Assembly (NCBI GenBank): GCA_964560355.1
Contig: CAZLLI010000002.1
Location: forward strand, 5,633 to 69,632
From: JAKEHA01 sp964560355
GTDB lineage: Bacteria; Krumholzibacteriota; Krumholzibacteriia; WVZY01; JAKEHA01
Reading direction: 5' to 3'
DNA: 64,000 nucleotides
The position numbers were made by a program, and so were the translations under genes. How positions within the stretch are numbered: the first letter of the stretch is position 1; each line of letters begins with the position of its first letter. Under the pieces are notes generated by a model. The model saw nothing but the letters and a program-made list of their open reading frames with translations, searched no databases and was not told where the DNA came from. Shown here piece after piece: positions 1 to 9,311 of the stretch.

Positions 1-1
1 G

Positions 2-703
2 CTCGGGTGGCTGGTGAAGATTCTCTACGTGGGATTCTTCGCGGGTCCCATTTCGGCGGGGGAGAACGGGCCCAATCTCATCGTGCTGTATTCGATCGTG
101 CCGTGGGTCGGCGTGATGGCGGCGGGCTACGCGTTCGCTTCCGTGCTCGCGATGGAGCCCGCGCGCCGCGACCGCGTCTGCACCGCGATCGGCGTCGGCG
201 CGGTCGCGCTCTTTCTGGTGCTGCGCGGCTTCGACGTCTACGGCGATCCCCATCCGTGGCGCGCGCAGGTGCACGAGGGCGACCCGCCCATGCCGGCGCC
301 GCTCGCGTTCCTCAATACCACAAAGTATCCGGCGTCGCTGCTCTTTCTATTGATGACGCTGGGGCCGGCGATCGCGGCGATTCCGGTGCTCGAGCGCGCG
401 CGCGGCGCGCTGGCGCGCGCGATCACCGTCTTCGGTCGCGTCCCGTTCTTTTTCTACGTGCTCCACATTCCGCTCATCCACGCGCTCGCGATCGGCGTCT
501 CGCTCGCGCGCACCGGCGCCGTCGACCCGTGGCTGTTCGCGAATCACCCCATGGGCGCGCCGCCTGCGCCCGACGGTTATCGCTGGGGTCTCCCGCTGTT
601 GTATGCGGTGTGGGCGGTCGCGGTCGTGCTATTGTTCGTCGCGTGCCGGTGGTTCGCGGGTGTGAAGGCGCGCCGTCGCGACCCTTGGCTTCGCTACCTC
701 TAG
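2..703 (+). CDS. DUF1624/YeiB-like polytopic membrane protein, 5' truncated
   Basis: The reading frame is open from the window edge, so the N-terminus is missing and 233 codons are visible. The protein has several long hydrophobic segments. Near the C-terminus is the stretch PFFFYVLHIPLIHALAI, which is characteristic of the DUF1624 / heparan-alpha-glucosaminide N-acetyltransferase-like and YeiB families of inner-membrane acyltransferase-like proteins. By family knowledge it would transfer an acyl group to a glycan or envelope substrate, but the substrate cannot be read from the sequence. The next gene follows after 10 bp with its own Shine-Dalgarno, so the two may be cotranscribed. Confidence 0.7.
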   Translation, partial: LGWLVKILYVGFFAGPISAGENGPNLIVLYSIVPWVGVMAAGYAFASVLAMEPARRDRVCTAIGVGAVALFLVLRGFDVYGDPHPWRAQVHEGDPPMPAPLAFLNTTKYPASLLFLLMTLGPAIAAIPVLERARGALARAITVFGRVPFFFYVLHIPLIHALAIGVSLARTGAVDPWLFANHPMGAPPAPDGYRWGLPLLYAVWAVAVVLLFVACRWFAGVKARRRDPWLRYL

Positions 704-713
704 CGGAGGAATC

Positions 714-1118
714 GTGGCCGGATATTCGGGAACCCCGCTCGCGCAGAAGCTCGGCATCAAGGAATCGCACAGCGTGCTGCTCGACGGCGCGCCCGCGCAC
801 GTTCGCGCGCTGCTCGAGCCGCTGCCGAAGTCCGTGCGCTTCGTCTCCAAGCCGTCGGCGTCGACCGACATCGTGCACGTGTTCGGCACCAAGAAGTCGG
901 CGCTCGCGCGCGCGCTCGCGAGCTATCGCAAGCGCCTCGGCCCCGACGCCACCGTGTGGGTGTCGTGGCCCAAGAAGGCGTCGAAAGTCCCGACCGACGT
1001 CACCGAGGACGTGATCCGCGCGGTGGCACTCCCGCTCGGATTCGTCGACGTCAAGGTGTGCGCGGTCGACGAAACGTGGTCGGGGTTGAAGCTCGTCGTG
1101 CGCAAGGCCCTCCGCTGA
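714..1118 (+). CDS. DUF3052 family protein
   Basis: This is a 134-residue soluble protein that starts with GTG, four bases after a GGAGGA ribosome binding site at 705-710. It resembles the DUF3052 family: an early GYSGTPLAQKLGI segment, a central glycine-free alpha/beta core, and a late segment with VWVSWPKKASK followed by LGFVDVKVCAVDETWSGLK. Family members are small cytoplasmic proteins of unknown function, often found in actinobacteria and in Eisenbacteria- or Gemmatimonas-like genomes. No catalytic motif is evident. It sits between two membrane-protein genes in what looks like a plus-strand operon. Confidence 0.75.
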   Translation: MAGYSGTPLAQKLGIKESHSVLLDGAPAHVRALLEPLPKSVRFVSKPSASTDIVHVFGTKKSALARALASYRKRLGPDATVWVSWPKKASKVPTDVTEDVIRAVALPLGFVDVKVCAVDETWSGLKLVVRKALR

Positions 1119-1130
1119 CGAAAGGAAGCC

Positions 1131-1535
1131 ATGGTTCTCTCGCTGCTCGCGGTCACGCTCCTCATCGCGGTGCTGGTGTCGTTCGGCGTCGCGCGCCTGT
1201 TTCGCGGTTCGCTGCGCACGATTCTCAACCGCATCCTGGCGCCGGAACTCGCAGGGGCATGGAACAAGTACATTACGTTCGCGATCTACGTGGTGGGGAT
1301 TTCGGGCGGCGTGCGCATTTGGGAGATCGAAAAGTACATCACGCCGCGCGGCCCCGACGAAGCCCCCATCGTGCTCAACTCCGACCGCTGGCTCCTGGAG
1401 TCGTACCGCACCGTGATCGCGACCTTGCAAAGCACGGCGTGGATGCTGCTGGTGGTGTTCGCGGTGACGCTGATCGCCGTTGTCATCGTGCGCGGGCAGG
1501 AGATGAAGCACGGGAAGCACGCGGGCGGGTCGTGA
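1131..1535 (+). CDS. Small hypothetical membrane protein
   Basis: The 134-residue protein has a strongly hydrophobic N-terminal segment (about residues 2-23), a weaker central one (about 46-58) and a C-terminal one (about 100-122), followed by a short basic, histidine-containing tail. AAGGAAG before the ATG is a plausible ribosome binding site. I do not recognise a family. Its TGA stop shares one base with the ATG of the following acetyltransferase, so the two are probably translationally coupled. Confidence 0.65.
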   Translation: MVLSLLAVTLLIAVLVSFGVARLFRGSLRTILNRILAPELAGAWNKYITFAIYVVGISGGVRIWEIEKYITPRGPDEAPIVLNSDRWLLESYRTVIATLQSTAWMLLVVFAVTLIAVVIVRGQEMKHGKHAGGS

Positions 1536-2008
1536 TGCACGCGATCGTCCCCGCCGAGAGCGACGAACAATTCGCACGCGCGCGCGTGTTGTTCGAAGAG
1601 TACGCGGCCGCGCTCGGCGTCGACTTGTGCTTCCAAAATTTCGACCAAGAGCTCGCCGACCTGCGCGGCCAGTACGCGCGCCCCGACGGCTGCCTGCTCC
1701 TCGCGACCCACGACGGCGCGCTCGCGGGGTGCGTCGCGCTCCGGCGCTTCGAGGGCGACGTGTGCGAGATGAAGCGGCTCTACGTGCGTCCCGCCTTTCG
1801 CGGGCTGCGCCTCGGTCGCGTGCTGGCGGAGCGGATCATCGACGAGGCGCGACGCCTCGGTTACCGCCGCATGCGCCTCGACACGCTCCCGTCGATGCGC
1901 GAAGCGCAAGCTCTCTACCAATCGCTCGGCTTTCGCGTGACGGACGCGTATCGATTCAACCCCGTCGCGGGGACCGTCTACATGGAGATGGAACTCGCGG
2001 CTCGCTAG
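1535..2008 (+). CDS. GNAT-family N-acetyltransferase
   Basis: This is a 157-residue GNAT-fold acetyltransferase. The acetyl-CoA binding motif A is clear (MKRLYVRPAFRGLRLGR, about residues 76-92), and it is followed by YRRMRLDTLPSMREAQALY and the closing LGF segment typical of motif B. The substrate is unknown. The start was set at the ATG that overlaps the previous stop by one base, and the longer upstream frame has no support. It ends tail-to-tail with a minus-strand membrane gene, overlapping it by four bases. Confidence 0.85.
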   Translation: MHAIVPAESDEQFARARVLFEEYAAALGVDLCFQNFDQELADLRGQYARPDGCLLLATHDGALAGCVALRRFEGDVCEMKRLYVRPAFRGLRLGRVLAERIIDEARRLGYRRMRLDTLPSMREAQALYQSLGFRVTDAYRFNPVAGTVYMEMELAAR

Positions 2009-2466
2009 CCCGCCGCGCGCGCGTCGCGCGCGCCGCGCATCGACGCCACCGTGTACGCGATCGCGCACGCTCCGTGCCCGCCGATCACGAGCGCCATGAG
2101 GAAGATGTAACCCTCGACGTGCCCGCCCGCCCGGTCGTCTTGCACCATCGACCACGCGCTGTGGACGCTCGCGAAGAGCGCCGCCGCCGACATCGCGAGC
2201 ACGACGATGCGCAGCCATCCCACGCGCGGCTTGACGACGTAGAGCCACGACAGCGCGCTGTAGCTGAACAAGACGAGTGCCGCGACGCGCCAAAACACGA
2301 TGCGGTCGGGGTCGTGCGCGGGCAGGATAGCGAAGGTCACGTAGACCAGCCACAGCCCGACGCACGCGGTCGCCATCGAGGCCAACGTGAGAAGGGCGCG
2401 GAACGGACCGGTGGAATGACGCTCCATGTAGCCATGCTGAGCCGCGCGCCGCAAGGCGTCAAGCAT
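2005..2466 (-). CDS. Hypothetical four-helix membrane protein
   Basis: The 153-residue protein contains about four hydrophobic segments (roughly residues 23-48, 59-80, 84-104 and 120-143). It looks like a small integral membrane protein of unknown function, and no family motif is recognised. The start is uncertain: ATG at 2466 gives 153 residues, while an ATG at 2427 gives 140 and also precedes the first hydrophobic helix. There is no clear Shine-Dalgarno for either. Confidence 0.55.
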   Translation of the reverse strand: MLDALRRAAQHGYMERHSTGPFRALLTLASMATACVGLWLVYVTFAILPAHDPDRIVFWRVAALVLFSYSALSWLYVVKPRVGWLRIVVLAMSAAALFASVHSAWSMVQDDRAGGHVEGYIFLMALVIGGHGACAIAYTVASMRGARDARAAG

Positions 2467-2492
2467 GGATATGGTGCGTCGGATTGCTCCCC

Positions 2493-2501
2493 TGGTAGAA
2501 T
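2493..2501 (+). promoter_or_regulatory. Extended -10 promoter for the M3 peptidase gene
   Basis: TGGTAGAAT gives an extended -10 (TG-N-TAGAAT, 5 of 6 matches to TATAAT). It predicts a transcript of about 70 nt before the ATG at 2580, which has GGAG shortly upstream. No good -35 is seen, which is usual for extended -10 promoters. Confidence 0.5.
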
Positions 2502-2579
2502 CCTAGCCGGCGATGGAACTTCGCAGTACCATCGCCCGTAGTTCCGCCAACCCCGCCTCGAGAACCTGAAGGAGATCCG

Positions 2580-4700
2580 ATGAAGACCGACGTCATTCGT
2601 ATGTTGTCGTGCCTCGGCCTCGCGCTCGTGGTCGTACCCACGATCGCCATGGCCCAGGACAATCCCTTCTACCAGACCTACGACACGCCCTTCGGCGTGC
2701 CCACCTTCGACAAGATCAAGCTCGAGCACTACATGCCCGCGTTCGATCGCGGGATCGCCGAGCAGAAGAAGGAAGTGGAGGCGATCCGCGACAACCCGGA
2801 CGCGCCCACCTTCGCCAACACGGTCGAAGCGCTGGAGAACAGCGGGCCCCTGCTCACGCGCGTGAGCGACGTCTTCTTCAACTTGAACTCGGCCGAGACC
2901 AACGACGACATGCAGGCGATCGCGCGCGACGTCGCCCCCAAGCTCTCGGCGCTCAACGACGACATCTATCTCGATCCGAAATTGTACGCGCGCGTCAAGG
3001 CGGTCTACGATAAGCGCAGCAAGCTCAAGCTCACGCCCGAACAGATGCGGCTCTTGACCGAGCAGCACAAGGCGTTCGTGCGCGGCGGCGCCAACCTGAA
3101 CGACGCCGACAAGAAGACGTTCCGCGAGATCAACGAGCGTCTCTCGGTGCTGGAGCTCAAATTCGGCGAGAACATCCTGGCCGAGGAGAACAAGTACAAG
3201 CTCGTCCTCGACAACAAGTCGGACCTGGCGGGACTCCCGGACAACGTGGTCGAGGGCGCGGCCGAGGCCGCGACCAAGGCGGGGCTGGAAGGGAAGTGGG
3301 TCTTCACCCTCCATCGCCCCAGCATCGAACCGTTTCTCACCTATTCATCGCGCCGCGACCTGCGCGAAACCATCTACCGCGCGTACTGCGAGCGCGGCAA
3401 TCACGGCGACGAGCTCGACAACAAGGAGACGCTGCGCGAGGAGGCGACGCTGCGCGCCAAGCGCGCCCAGCTCCTCGGCTACAAGAGCCACGCCGCCTAC
3501 GAGCTGGAAGACAACATGGCCAAGACGCCCGGCGCCGTGTTCGATCTGCTCGGGCAGTTGTGGACCCCGGCGCTCGCGCGCGCGTCGTCGGAGCGCGACG
3601 CCATGCAGAAGATGATCGACGCCGAGGGCGGCAACTTCAAGCTGGCGTCGTGGGATTGGTGGTACTACGCCGAGAAAGTAAAGAAGCAGCGCTACGAGTT
3701 CGACGATTCCGTGCTGCGCCCGTACTTCGTGCTCGACAACGTGCGCCAGGGCGCCTTCATGGTCGCCAATAAACTGTGGGGCATCACCTTCGAGGAGCGC
3801 TTCGACCTACCCAAGTACAACGACGAAGTGCGCACGTTCGAGGTGAAGGACAAGGACGGCACCCACCTCGCGGTCTATTACGCGGACTACCACCCGCGCC
3901 CCGGCAAGCGCAACGGCGCGTGGATGAACGAATACCGCCGCCAGTCCAACGTGGGCGGCAAGATGGTGCGGCCCATCGTGGTGAACGTGTCGAACGTCTC
4001 GCGCGCGACCGCCGGCGAGCCCGCGCTCCTGTCGCTCGACGAAGTCGCGACCTTGTTCCACGAGTTCGGGCACGCGCTCCACGGCATGCTGTCGAACGTG
4101 ACCTACGGCAGCCTTTCGGGCACCAACGTCGCGCGCGACTACGTCGAAATGCCGTCGCAGGTGTTCGAGAACTGGGCGACGCAGCCCGAAGTCTTGAAGA
4201 TGTACGCGAAGCACTACCAGACCGGCGCCACCATCCCCGACGACTTGATCGCCAAGATGAACAACGCGAAGTTGTTCAACCAGGGCTTCGCCACCGTCGA
4301 GTACCTGGCGGCGTCGTACCTCGACATGGACTGGCACACGCAGGCGGGAGAAGCGCCCGCGGACGTGATCGGCTACGAGAAGGCGCGCATGGATGCGCTC
4401 GGCTTGATTCCGGAGATCGTCCCGCGCTATCGCAGCACCTACTTCCGCCACATCTTCGCGGGCGGATACTCGGCCGGGTACTACAGCTACATCTGGGCGG
4501 AAGTGGTCGACGCCGACGCCTTCCAGGCCTTCAAGGAGAAGGGGCTGTTCGACCAGGCGACCGCGGAGAAGTTCCGCAAGTACATCCTCGCGGCCGGGGG
4601 CACCGACGACCCCATGGTGCTCTACAAGAAGTTCCGCGGGCGCGCGCCGGAAATCCAGCCGTTGCTCGAGCGCCGCGGGCTGACGTCTAGCAAGTCGTAG
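2580..4700 (+). CDS. dcp: M3 family zinc metallopeptidase, peptidyl-dipeptidase Dcp type
   Basis: The 706-residue protein begins with a cleavable signal peptide (hydrophobic run ending in MAQ at about residue 24), so a periplasmic location is likely. The zinc-binding HEFGH motif is at residues 494-498 within LFHEFGHALHGML, and a downstream glutamate in YVEMPSQVFENW supplies the expected third ligand. The conserved C-terminal FRHIFAGGYSAGYYSYIWAE region of M3A peptidases is present. Length and motifs match peptidyl-dipeptidase Dcp, which removes dipeptides from peptide C-termini, rather than the shorter cytosolic PepF. A role in periplasmic peptide turnover is inferred. The start ATG follows GGAG at good spacing. 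Confidence 0.92.
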   Translation: MKTDVIRMLSCLGLALVVVPTIAMAQDNPFYQTYDTPFGVPTFDKIKLEHYMPAFDRGIAEQKKEVEAIRDNPDAPTFANTVEALENSGPLLTRVSDVFFNLNSAETNDDMQAIARDVAPKLSALNDDIYLDPKLYARVKAVYDKRSKLKLTPEQMRLLTEQHKAFVRGGANLNDADKKTFREINERLSVLELKFGENILAEENKYKLVLDNKSDLAGLPDNVVEGAAEAATKAGLEGKWVFTLHRPSIEPFLTYSSRRDLRETIYRAYCERGNHGDELDNKETLREEATLRAKRAQLLGYKSHAAYELEDNMAKTPGAVFDLLGQLWTPALARASSERDAMQKMIDAEGGNFKLASWDWWYYAEKVKKQRYEFDDSVLRPYFVLDNVRQGAFMVANKLWGITFEERFDLPKYNDEVRTFEVKDKDGTHLAVYYADYHPRPGKRNGAWMNEYRRQSNVGGKMVRPIVVNVSNVSRATAGEPALLSLDEVATLFHEFGHALHGMLSNVTYGSLSGTNVARDYVEMPSQVFENWATQPEVLKMYAKHYQTGATIPDDLIAKMNNAKLFNQGFATVEYLAASYLDMDWHTQAGEAPADVIGYEKARMDALGLIPEIVPRYRSTYFRHIFAGGYSAGYYSYIWAEVVDADAFQAFKEKGLFDQATAEKFRKYILAAGGTDDPMVLYKKFRGRAPEIQPLLERRGLTSSKS

Positions 4701-4733
4701 TCTGCGCTCCCGGCGGTTCCGACGTCGTCGTTG

Positions 4734-4742
4734 TGGTATCGT
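4734..4742 (+). promoter_or_regulatory. Extended -10, probable leaderless start
   Basis: TGGTATCGT is an extended -10 ending 7 bp before the ATG at 4750. Transcription would start at or next to the start codon, and no Shine-Dalgarno is present. This supports ATG 4750 rather than the GTG at 4741, which lies inside the promoter element. Confidence 0.45.
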
Positions 4743-4749
4743 GGGCGCG

Positions 4750-5316
4750 ATGACCGACCACTCGTACTCCGGCGACGACGTCGCGAACTGCCGCGTCATC
4801 GAAGTCCACATCGAGGAGTTGAGCCAGCTCTTCGACTCGATGGACCCCTCGCCGTTCCACAAGAGAGACCTCGACCGCAACGCGGCGGCGTACGTCGTGA
4901 GCAGCGCGCAAGACCTGCCCGCGCGCATACGCGTCGCGCTGGTGCTGTACGTCGACACGCCCGCCGGCATCGCCGACGAAGGCCGCGCGGTCGGCGACGC
5001 CGTGCGCGAGTACTTCGCGCGCGAGGCGGCCTACGCGCGCCATCGCCTCAATCAGCTCCTGCGCCGCGGATGGGTCAGCCTCGCGATTGGGATCGCGTTC
5101 CTCGCGGTCGCGTTCACGGCGAGCGCGTTCGTCACCCGCATGGTGGCGGAGACGGTGGTGCCCTTGGTTCGCGAGAGTTTCCTCATCGGCGGTTGGGTCG
5201 CGATGTGGCGGCCGCTGGAGACGTTCCTCTACGACTGGTGGCCGATCGCGGGGGAGCGGCGTCTCTACGACCGCCTGCGCTCGATGCCGGTACGCATCGT
5301 CTACACGAAGCCGTGA
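4750..5316 (+). CDS. Hypothetical protein with C-terminal membrane segment
   Basis: This 188-residue protein of unknown function has a charged soluble N-terminal half (about residues 1-100). One or two hydrophobic helices follow (about 103-125, with a weaker one near 140-155), then a short C-terminal tail ending RMPVRIVYTKP. I do not recognise the family. The start was chosen because a -10 element lies just upstream. Its neighbours are peptidase genes, but nothing shows a functional link. Confidence 0.6.
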   Translation: MTDHSYSGDDVANCRVIEVHIEELSQLFDSMDPSPFHKRDLDRNAAAYVVSSAQDLPARIRVALVLYVDTPAGIADEGRAVGDAVREYFAREAAYARHRLNQLLRRGWVSLAIGIAFLAVAFTASAFVTRMVAETVVPLVRESFLIGGWVAMWRPLETFLYDWWPIAGERRLYDRLRSMPVRIVYTKP

Positions 5317-5447
5317 GCCGCCGGGGCTTTCCCGACGGCGCGACTTCGACTATGATCTGCGCCTTGGCCGACGGACGCAGGCGCCGCGCCGCGTTCCGAT
5401 TCAACCTCAAATACATCGACGGGAATCCTTCCCGCTAAGGAGTCGAC

Positions 5448-8400
5448 ATGCGCCGTTCGATCGCCGTCCTTGCGTGCATCCTCTTCGTGGCGTCGCTTTC
5501 GGCGCACGCCGCGGAACCGGCCAAAAAGAAAGACGACAAGAAGTGGGACGTCGAAGCGCCGCTCGGCCCCACCAAGACGGTGGACTTCACCACCGACGAG
5601 GGCACCTGGATGAACCTCGACGTGTCGCCCGACGGCAAGGAGATCGTGTTCGATCTTTTGGGCGACATTTACACCATCCCCATCACGGGCGGAAAGGCGA
5701 CGCTGCTCCGCGGCGGCCCCGCCTTCGAGGTGCAGCCGCGCTTCTCGCCCGACGGCGCGCGCATCAGCTACACCTCCGACAAGGACGGCGCCGATAACAT
5801 TTGGACCATGAAGCGCGACGGCAGCGACCCCAAGCAAGTCACCAAGGAAGATTTCCGCCTCGTCAACAACGCGGTGTGGACGCCCGACGGACAGTACCTG
5901 GTGGCGAAGAAACACTTCACGAGCACGCGCTCGCTCGGCGCGGGTGAGATGTGGCTCTACCACACCACCGGCGGCGAGGGCCTCCAGCTCACCAAGCGTC
6001 GCAACGACCAGCAGGACGTCGGTGAACCGTGCGTGTCGCGCGACGGCCGCTACGTCTACTTCAGCGAAGACATGAGCCCGGGGCCGTCGTTCCAGTACAA
6101 CAAGGACCCCAACGGCGACATCTACGTGATCCGGCGCGTCGACCGCGAGACGGGCGAAGTGATCAACGCCATCACCGGCCCCGGCGGCGCCGTGCGCCCG
6201 CAGGTGTCGCCCGACGGCAAGAGCCTCGCGTACGTGCACCGCATTCGCGCCAAGACGGTCCTGTTCGTGCAGGACCTGGCGAGCGGCGAGCAGCGCCCGG
6301 TCTGGGACGGATTGAGCAAGGACCAAATGGAAACGTGGGCGACGTTCGGCGTGTATCCCAACTACCAGTGGATGCCGGACGGAAAGTCGATCGTGGTGTG
6401 GGCGAAGGGGAAGATTTGGCGCGTCGACGTCGCGACGCGCGCGGCGACCAACATTCCTTTCGAAGTCCACGCGACGCACGTCGTCAACGACGCACTCCGC
6501 TTCGCGCAGGATCCCGCGCCGGCGCATTTCGAAGCGAAGATGATTTGCCACGGCGTCACCTCGCCCGACGAAAAGTGGTTTGTGTTCAGCGCCGTGGGCC
6601 ACATCTGGAAGAAACAACTCCCGAACGGCACGCCGGTCCGCGTCACCAAGGACGGTTGGTGGGAGTACTGGCCGTCCTTCAGCCCCGACGGCAAGTGGCT
6701 CGTCTACACGACGTGGGACAACGACGCCGCCGGTTCCATTTATAAGGTGAAGCTCGACGGCGGCGGCAAGAAGAAGCTCACCACGCGCCCCGGCTTTTAC
6801 CATTGCCCGTCGTTCTCGCCCGACGGCAAGCGCGTCGTGTTCCGGCGCGGGACCGGCAACGTGATCCTGGGCGTGTCGTACGGGACCGAGCCCGGGTTGT
6901 ACTGGATGTCGGCCGACGGCGGCGACGCCACGTTGATTCGCGAAAGCGGCGACCTGCCGCGCTTCGCGAAGGACGGCGAGCGCGTCTACTTCGTCGACGA
7001 CGCCCCCGACAACAAGAGCGCGTTCAAGAGCGTGCGCGTCGACGGCGGCGACGAGCGCGTCATCTTCACCTCGAAGTACGCGACCCAATTCGTGCCGAGC
7101 CCCGACGAAGAGTGGCTCGCGTTCACCGAGTTGTTCCAGGCCTACGTGGTCCCGTTCCCGAAGACGGGGCGCGAGATCGACTTGAGCGCCAAGGAGAAGA
7201 TGTTTCCCATCAAGCAGGTCACGCGCGACGCGGGCAGCTTCCTGCACTGGTCGGCGGACAGCAAGAAGCTGCACTGGACCATCGGGCCCGAGTACTTCAC
7301 GCGCGACCTCGCGCACAGCTTCAAGTTCGTGGCGGGCGCGGCCGACTCGATCGCGCCGCCCGATACCAGCGGGCTCGACATCGGCCTCCAGCTCGACTCC
7401 GACGTCCCCACCGGCGTCGTCGCGTTCACCAACGCGCGCATCCTGACCATGAAGGGCGACGAAGTCATCGAAAACGGCACCGTGGTAGTCGAAAAGAACC
7501 GCATCAAGGCGGTGGGCGAAGCGTCCGCGGTGGAGATTCCGCGCGGCGCGCACATCGTCGAGTGCGGCGGCAAGACCATCATGCCGGGGCTAATCGACGT
7601 GCACGCGCACATCGGTCTGCCGTCGATCACGCCCGCGCAAGCGTGGCCGTACTTGGTGAACCTCGCCTTCGGCGTCACCACCACGCACGATCCGTCGAAT
7701 CCGACCGAGATCGTGTTCACGAATTCGGAGATGGTGAAGGCGGGCGAATTGGTGGGTCCGCGCGTGTTCTCGACCGGCACCATCCTGTACGGCGCCGACG
7801 GCGACTTCAAGGCGGTGATCAATTCGCTGGACGACGCGCGCTCGCACCTGCGCCGCATGAAGGCGGTGGGCGCGTTTTCGGTCAAGAGCTACAACCAGCC
7901 GCGCCGCAACCAGCGCCAGCAAGTGATCAAGGCCGCGCGCGAGCTGCAGATGATGGTGGTGCCGGAGGGCGGTTCGTTCTTCTTCCACAACATGTCGATG
8001 ATCCTGGACGGCCACACCGGCATCGAGCACACGATTCCCATCGCGCCCATCTATAAGGACGTGACCACGCTGTGGGGCGGCAGCAGGACCGGTTCGACGC
8101 CGACTTTGATCGTGGGTTACGGCGGCCTGTGGGGCGAGGAGTACTGGTACCAGAAGACCAACGTGTGGGAGAACCAGCGCCTGCTCACCTTCACGCCGCG
8201 CGCGGTGATCGACGAGCGCTCGCGGCGCCGCACCATGTCGCCCGAGGACGAATTCAACCACATCGCGCTGGCGAAGAATTGCAAGCAGCTCCACGACGCC
8301 GGCGTCAGCGTCCAGCTCGGCGCCCACGGGCAGCTACAGGGACTCGGCGCGCACTGGGAGCTGTGGATGTTCACGCAAGGCGGCATGTCGAACATGGAAG

Positions 8401-8717
8401 CGCTCCACGCCGCGACGTCGAACGGCGCGTGGTACATCGGCATGGACAAGGACCTGGGGTCGCTGGAGCCGGGCAAGCTCGCGGACTTGATCGTGCTCGA
8501 CAAGAATCCGCTCGACGACATCCGCAACAGCGAGAGCATCGTGTACACGATGGCGAACGGCCACCTGTACGACGCGCACACCATGGACGAAGTCGGCAAC
8601 CACCCGAAGAAGCGGCTGCCGTTCTACTGGGAGAAGCCGGGTGCCAGCGAAGCGTTCGTGTGGCAGAGCGAAGCCACCGGTTACATGCCGGGTGGCTGCG
8701 GCTGCTTCGCGCACTAG
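5448..8717 (+). CDS. TolB-like propeller fused to an amidohydrolase
   Basis: The 1089-residue exported protein has a signal peptide ending in AHAAE at about residue 25. Residues about 40-650 carry many repeats of the type VSPDGKEIVF / FSPDGARISYTSDKDG, typical of PD40/TolB-like beta-propeller blades. Residues about 660-1075 form an amidohydrolase-superfamily domain: a composite N-terminal sheet (TNARILTMKGDEVIENG), then GLIDVHAH with the metal-binding His719 and His721, and a late GKLADLIVLDKNPL segment. This arrangement is known in secreted tricorn/amidohydrolase fusion proteins of several phyla. The substrate is unknown, though peptide or cyclic amide hydrolysis in the periplasm is plausible. 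The ATG has a ribosome binding site (AAGGAG) at 5437-5442. Confidence 0.88.
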   Translation: MRRSIAVLACILFVASLSAHAAEPAKKKDDKKWDVEAPLGPTKTVDFTTDEGTWMNLDVSPDGKEIVFDLLGDIYTIPITGGKATLLRGGPAFEVQPRFSPDGARISYTSDKDGADNIWTMKRDGSDPKQVTKEDFRLVNNAVWTPDGQYLVAKKHFTSTRSLGAGEMWLYHTTGGEGLQLTKRRNDQQDVGEPCVSRDGRYVYFSEDMSPGPSFQYNKDPNGDIYVIRRVDRETGEVINAITGPGGAVRPQVSPDGKSLAYVHRIRAKTVLFVQDLASGEQRPVWDGLSKDQMETWATFGVYPNYQWMPDGKSIVVWAKGKIWRVDVATRAATNIPFEVHATHVVNDALRFAQDPAPAHFEAKMICHGVTSPDEKWFVFSAVGHIWKKQLPNGTPVRVTKDGWWEYWPSFSPDGKWLVYTTWDNDAAGSIYKVKLDGGGKKKLTTRPGFYHCPSFSPDGKRVVFRRGTGNVILGVSYGTEPGLYWMSADGGDATLIRESGDLPRFAKDGERVYFVDDAPDNKSAFKSVRVDGGDERVIFTSKYATQFVPSPDEEWLAFTELFQAYVVPFPKTGREIDLSAKEKMFPIKQVTRDAGSFLHWSADSKKLHWTIGPEYFTRDLAHSFKFVAGAADSIAPPDTSGLDIGLQLDSDVPTGVVAFTNARILTMKGDEVIENGTVVVEKNRIKAVGEASAVEIPRGAHIVECGGKTIMPGLIDVHAHIGLPSITPAQAWPYLVNLAFGVTTTHDPSNPTEIVFTNSEMVKAGELVGPRVFSTGTILYGADGDFKAVINSLDDARSHLRRMKAVGAFSVKSYNQPRRNQRQQVIKAARELQMMVVPEGGSFFFHNMSMILDGHTGIEHTIPIAPIYKDVTTLWGGSRTGSTPTLIVGYGGLWGEEYWYQKTNVWENQRLLTFTPRAVIDERSRRRTMSPEDEFNHIALAKNCKQLHDAGVSVQLGAHGQLQGLGAHWELWMFTQGGMSNMEALHAATSNGAWYIGMDKDLGSLEPGKLADLIVLDKNPLDDIRNSESIVYTMANGHLYDAHTMDEVGNHPKKRLPFYWEKPGASEAFVWQSEATGYMPGGCGCFAH

Positions 8718-8779
8718 TTCGTCGTTCAATCGTCGGTGGTGCGCGCCCCGCGGCGCGCGCTTGAATCGAGGAGGTCGCG

Positions 8780-9307
8780 ATGAGAAACGTTCCCAAGTGG
8801 CTCGTGGTGGCGGCGTGCGCGGCGCTGGTCGCGCCGGCGTGCACGAAGAAGACGGCGCAGGAAGTCGTCGTGCTCAAGCAATACCCGATGACGGGCTCGC
8901 TCGACGTGCTGTCGCTGGATGTGGCGCAACTCGACGACGCGGTCTCGTCCGACGGCAACGGGGCGGTGCGCGTCCACGTCGACGAGCCGACCACGATTCG
9001 CCTCTACGAGACCGGGGACCTCGACGTCGAGGACGCGCGCCTGGTGTACGAAGCCAAGCTTCGCACGGAAGGCGTGGAAGGCAAGGTCTACCTGGAGATG
9101 TGGTGTTCGTTCGCCGGCAAGGGCGAGTTCTTCTCGCGCGCGCTGCAGTCGCCCGTCACGGGAACCACCGACTGGACGACGCAGCAGACGCCGTTCTTCT
9201 TGAAGAAGGGCGAGAACCCGGACAACGTGAAGCTCAACATCGTGGTCGACGGGAAGGGGACGGTGTGGGTCGACGACGTCACGCTGACGCGCGGCCCGCT
9301 CGAGTGA
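8780..9307 (+). CDS. Hypothetical lipoprotein with carbohydrate-binding-like fold
   Basis: The protein has 175 residues and a clear lipoprotein signal: a hydrophobic N-terminus and the lipobox LVAPAC, with Cys21 as the lipidation site. The mature part is beta-rich. It alternates short strands ending in TVWVDDVTLTRGPL, a pattern also seen in CBM4/9-type carbohydrate-binding folds and in PEP-CTERM-like extracellular domains. Function is unknown. GAGGAGG before the ATG is a strong ribosome binding site. The preceding amidohydrolase gene ends about 60 bp upstream, so cotranscription is possible. Confidence 0.7.
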   Translation: MRNVPKWLVVAACAALVAPACTKKTAQEVVVLKQYPMTGSLDVLSLDVAQLDDAVSSDGNGAVRVHVDEPTTIRLYETGDLDVEDARLVYEAKLRTEGVEGKVYLEMWCSFAGKGEFFSRALQSPVTGTTDWTTQQTPFFLKKGENPDNVKLNIVVDGKGTVWVDDVTLTRGPLE

Positions 9308-9311
9308 ACGA

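Noticed and set aside
5301..7553. 750-codon minus-strand frame opposite the propeller-amidohydrolase
   Set aside because: Arg/His/Val-rich with no domain; it mirrors the third-position GC bias of the real gene.
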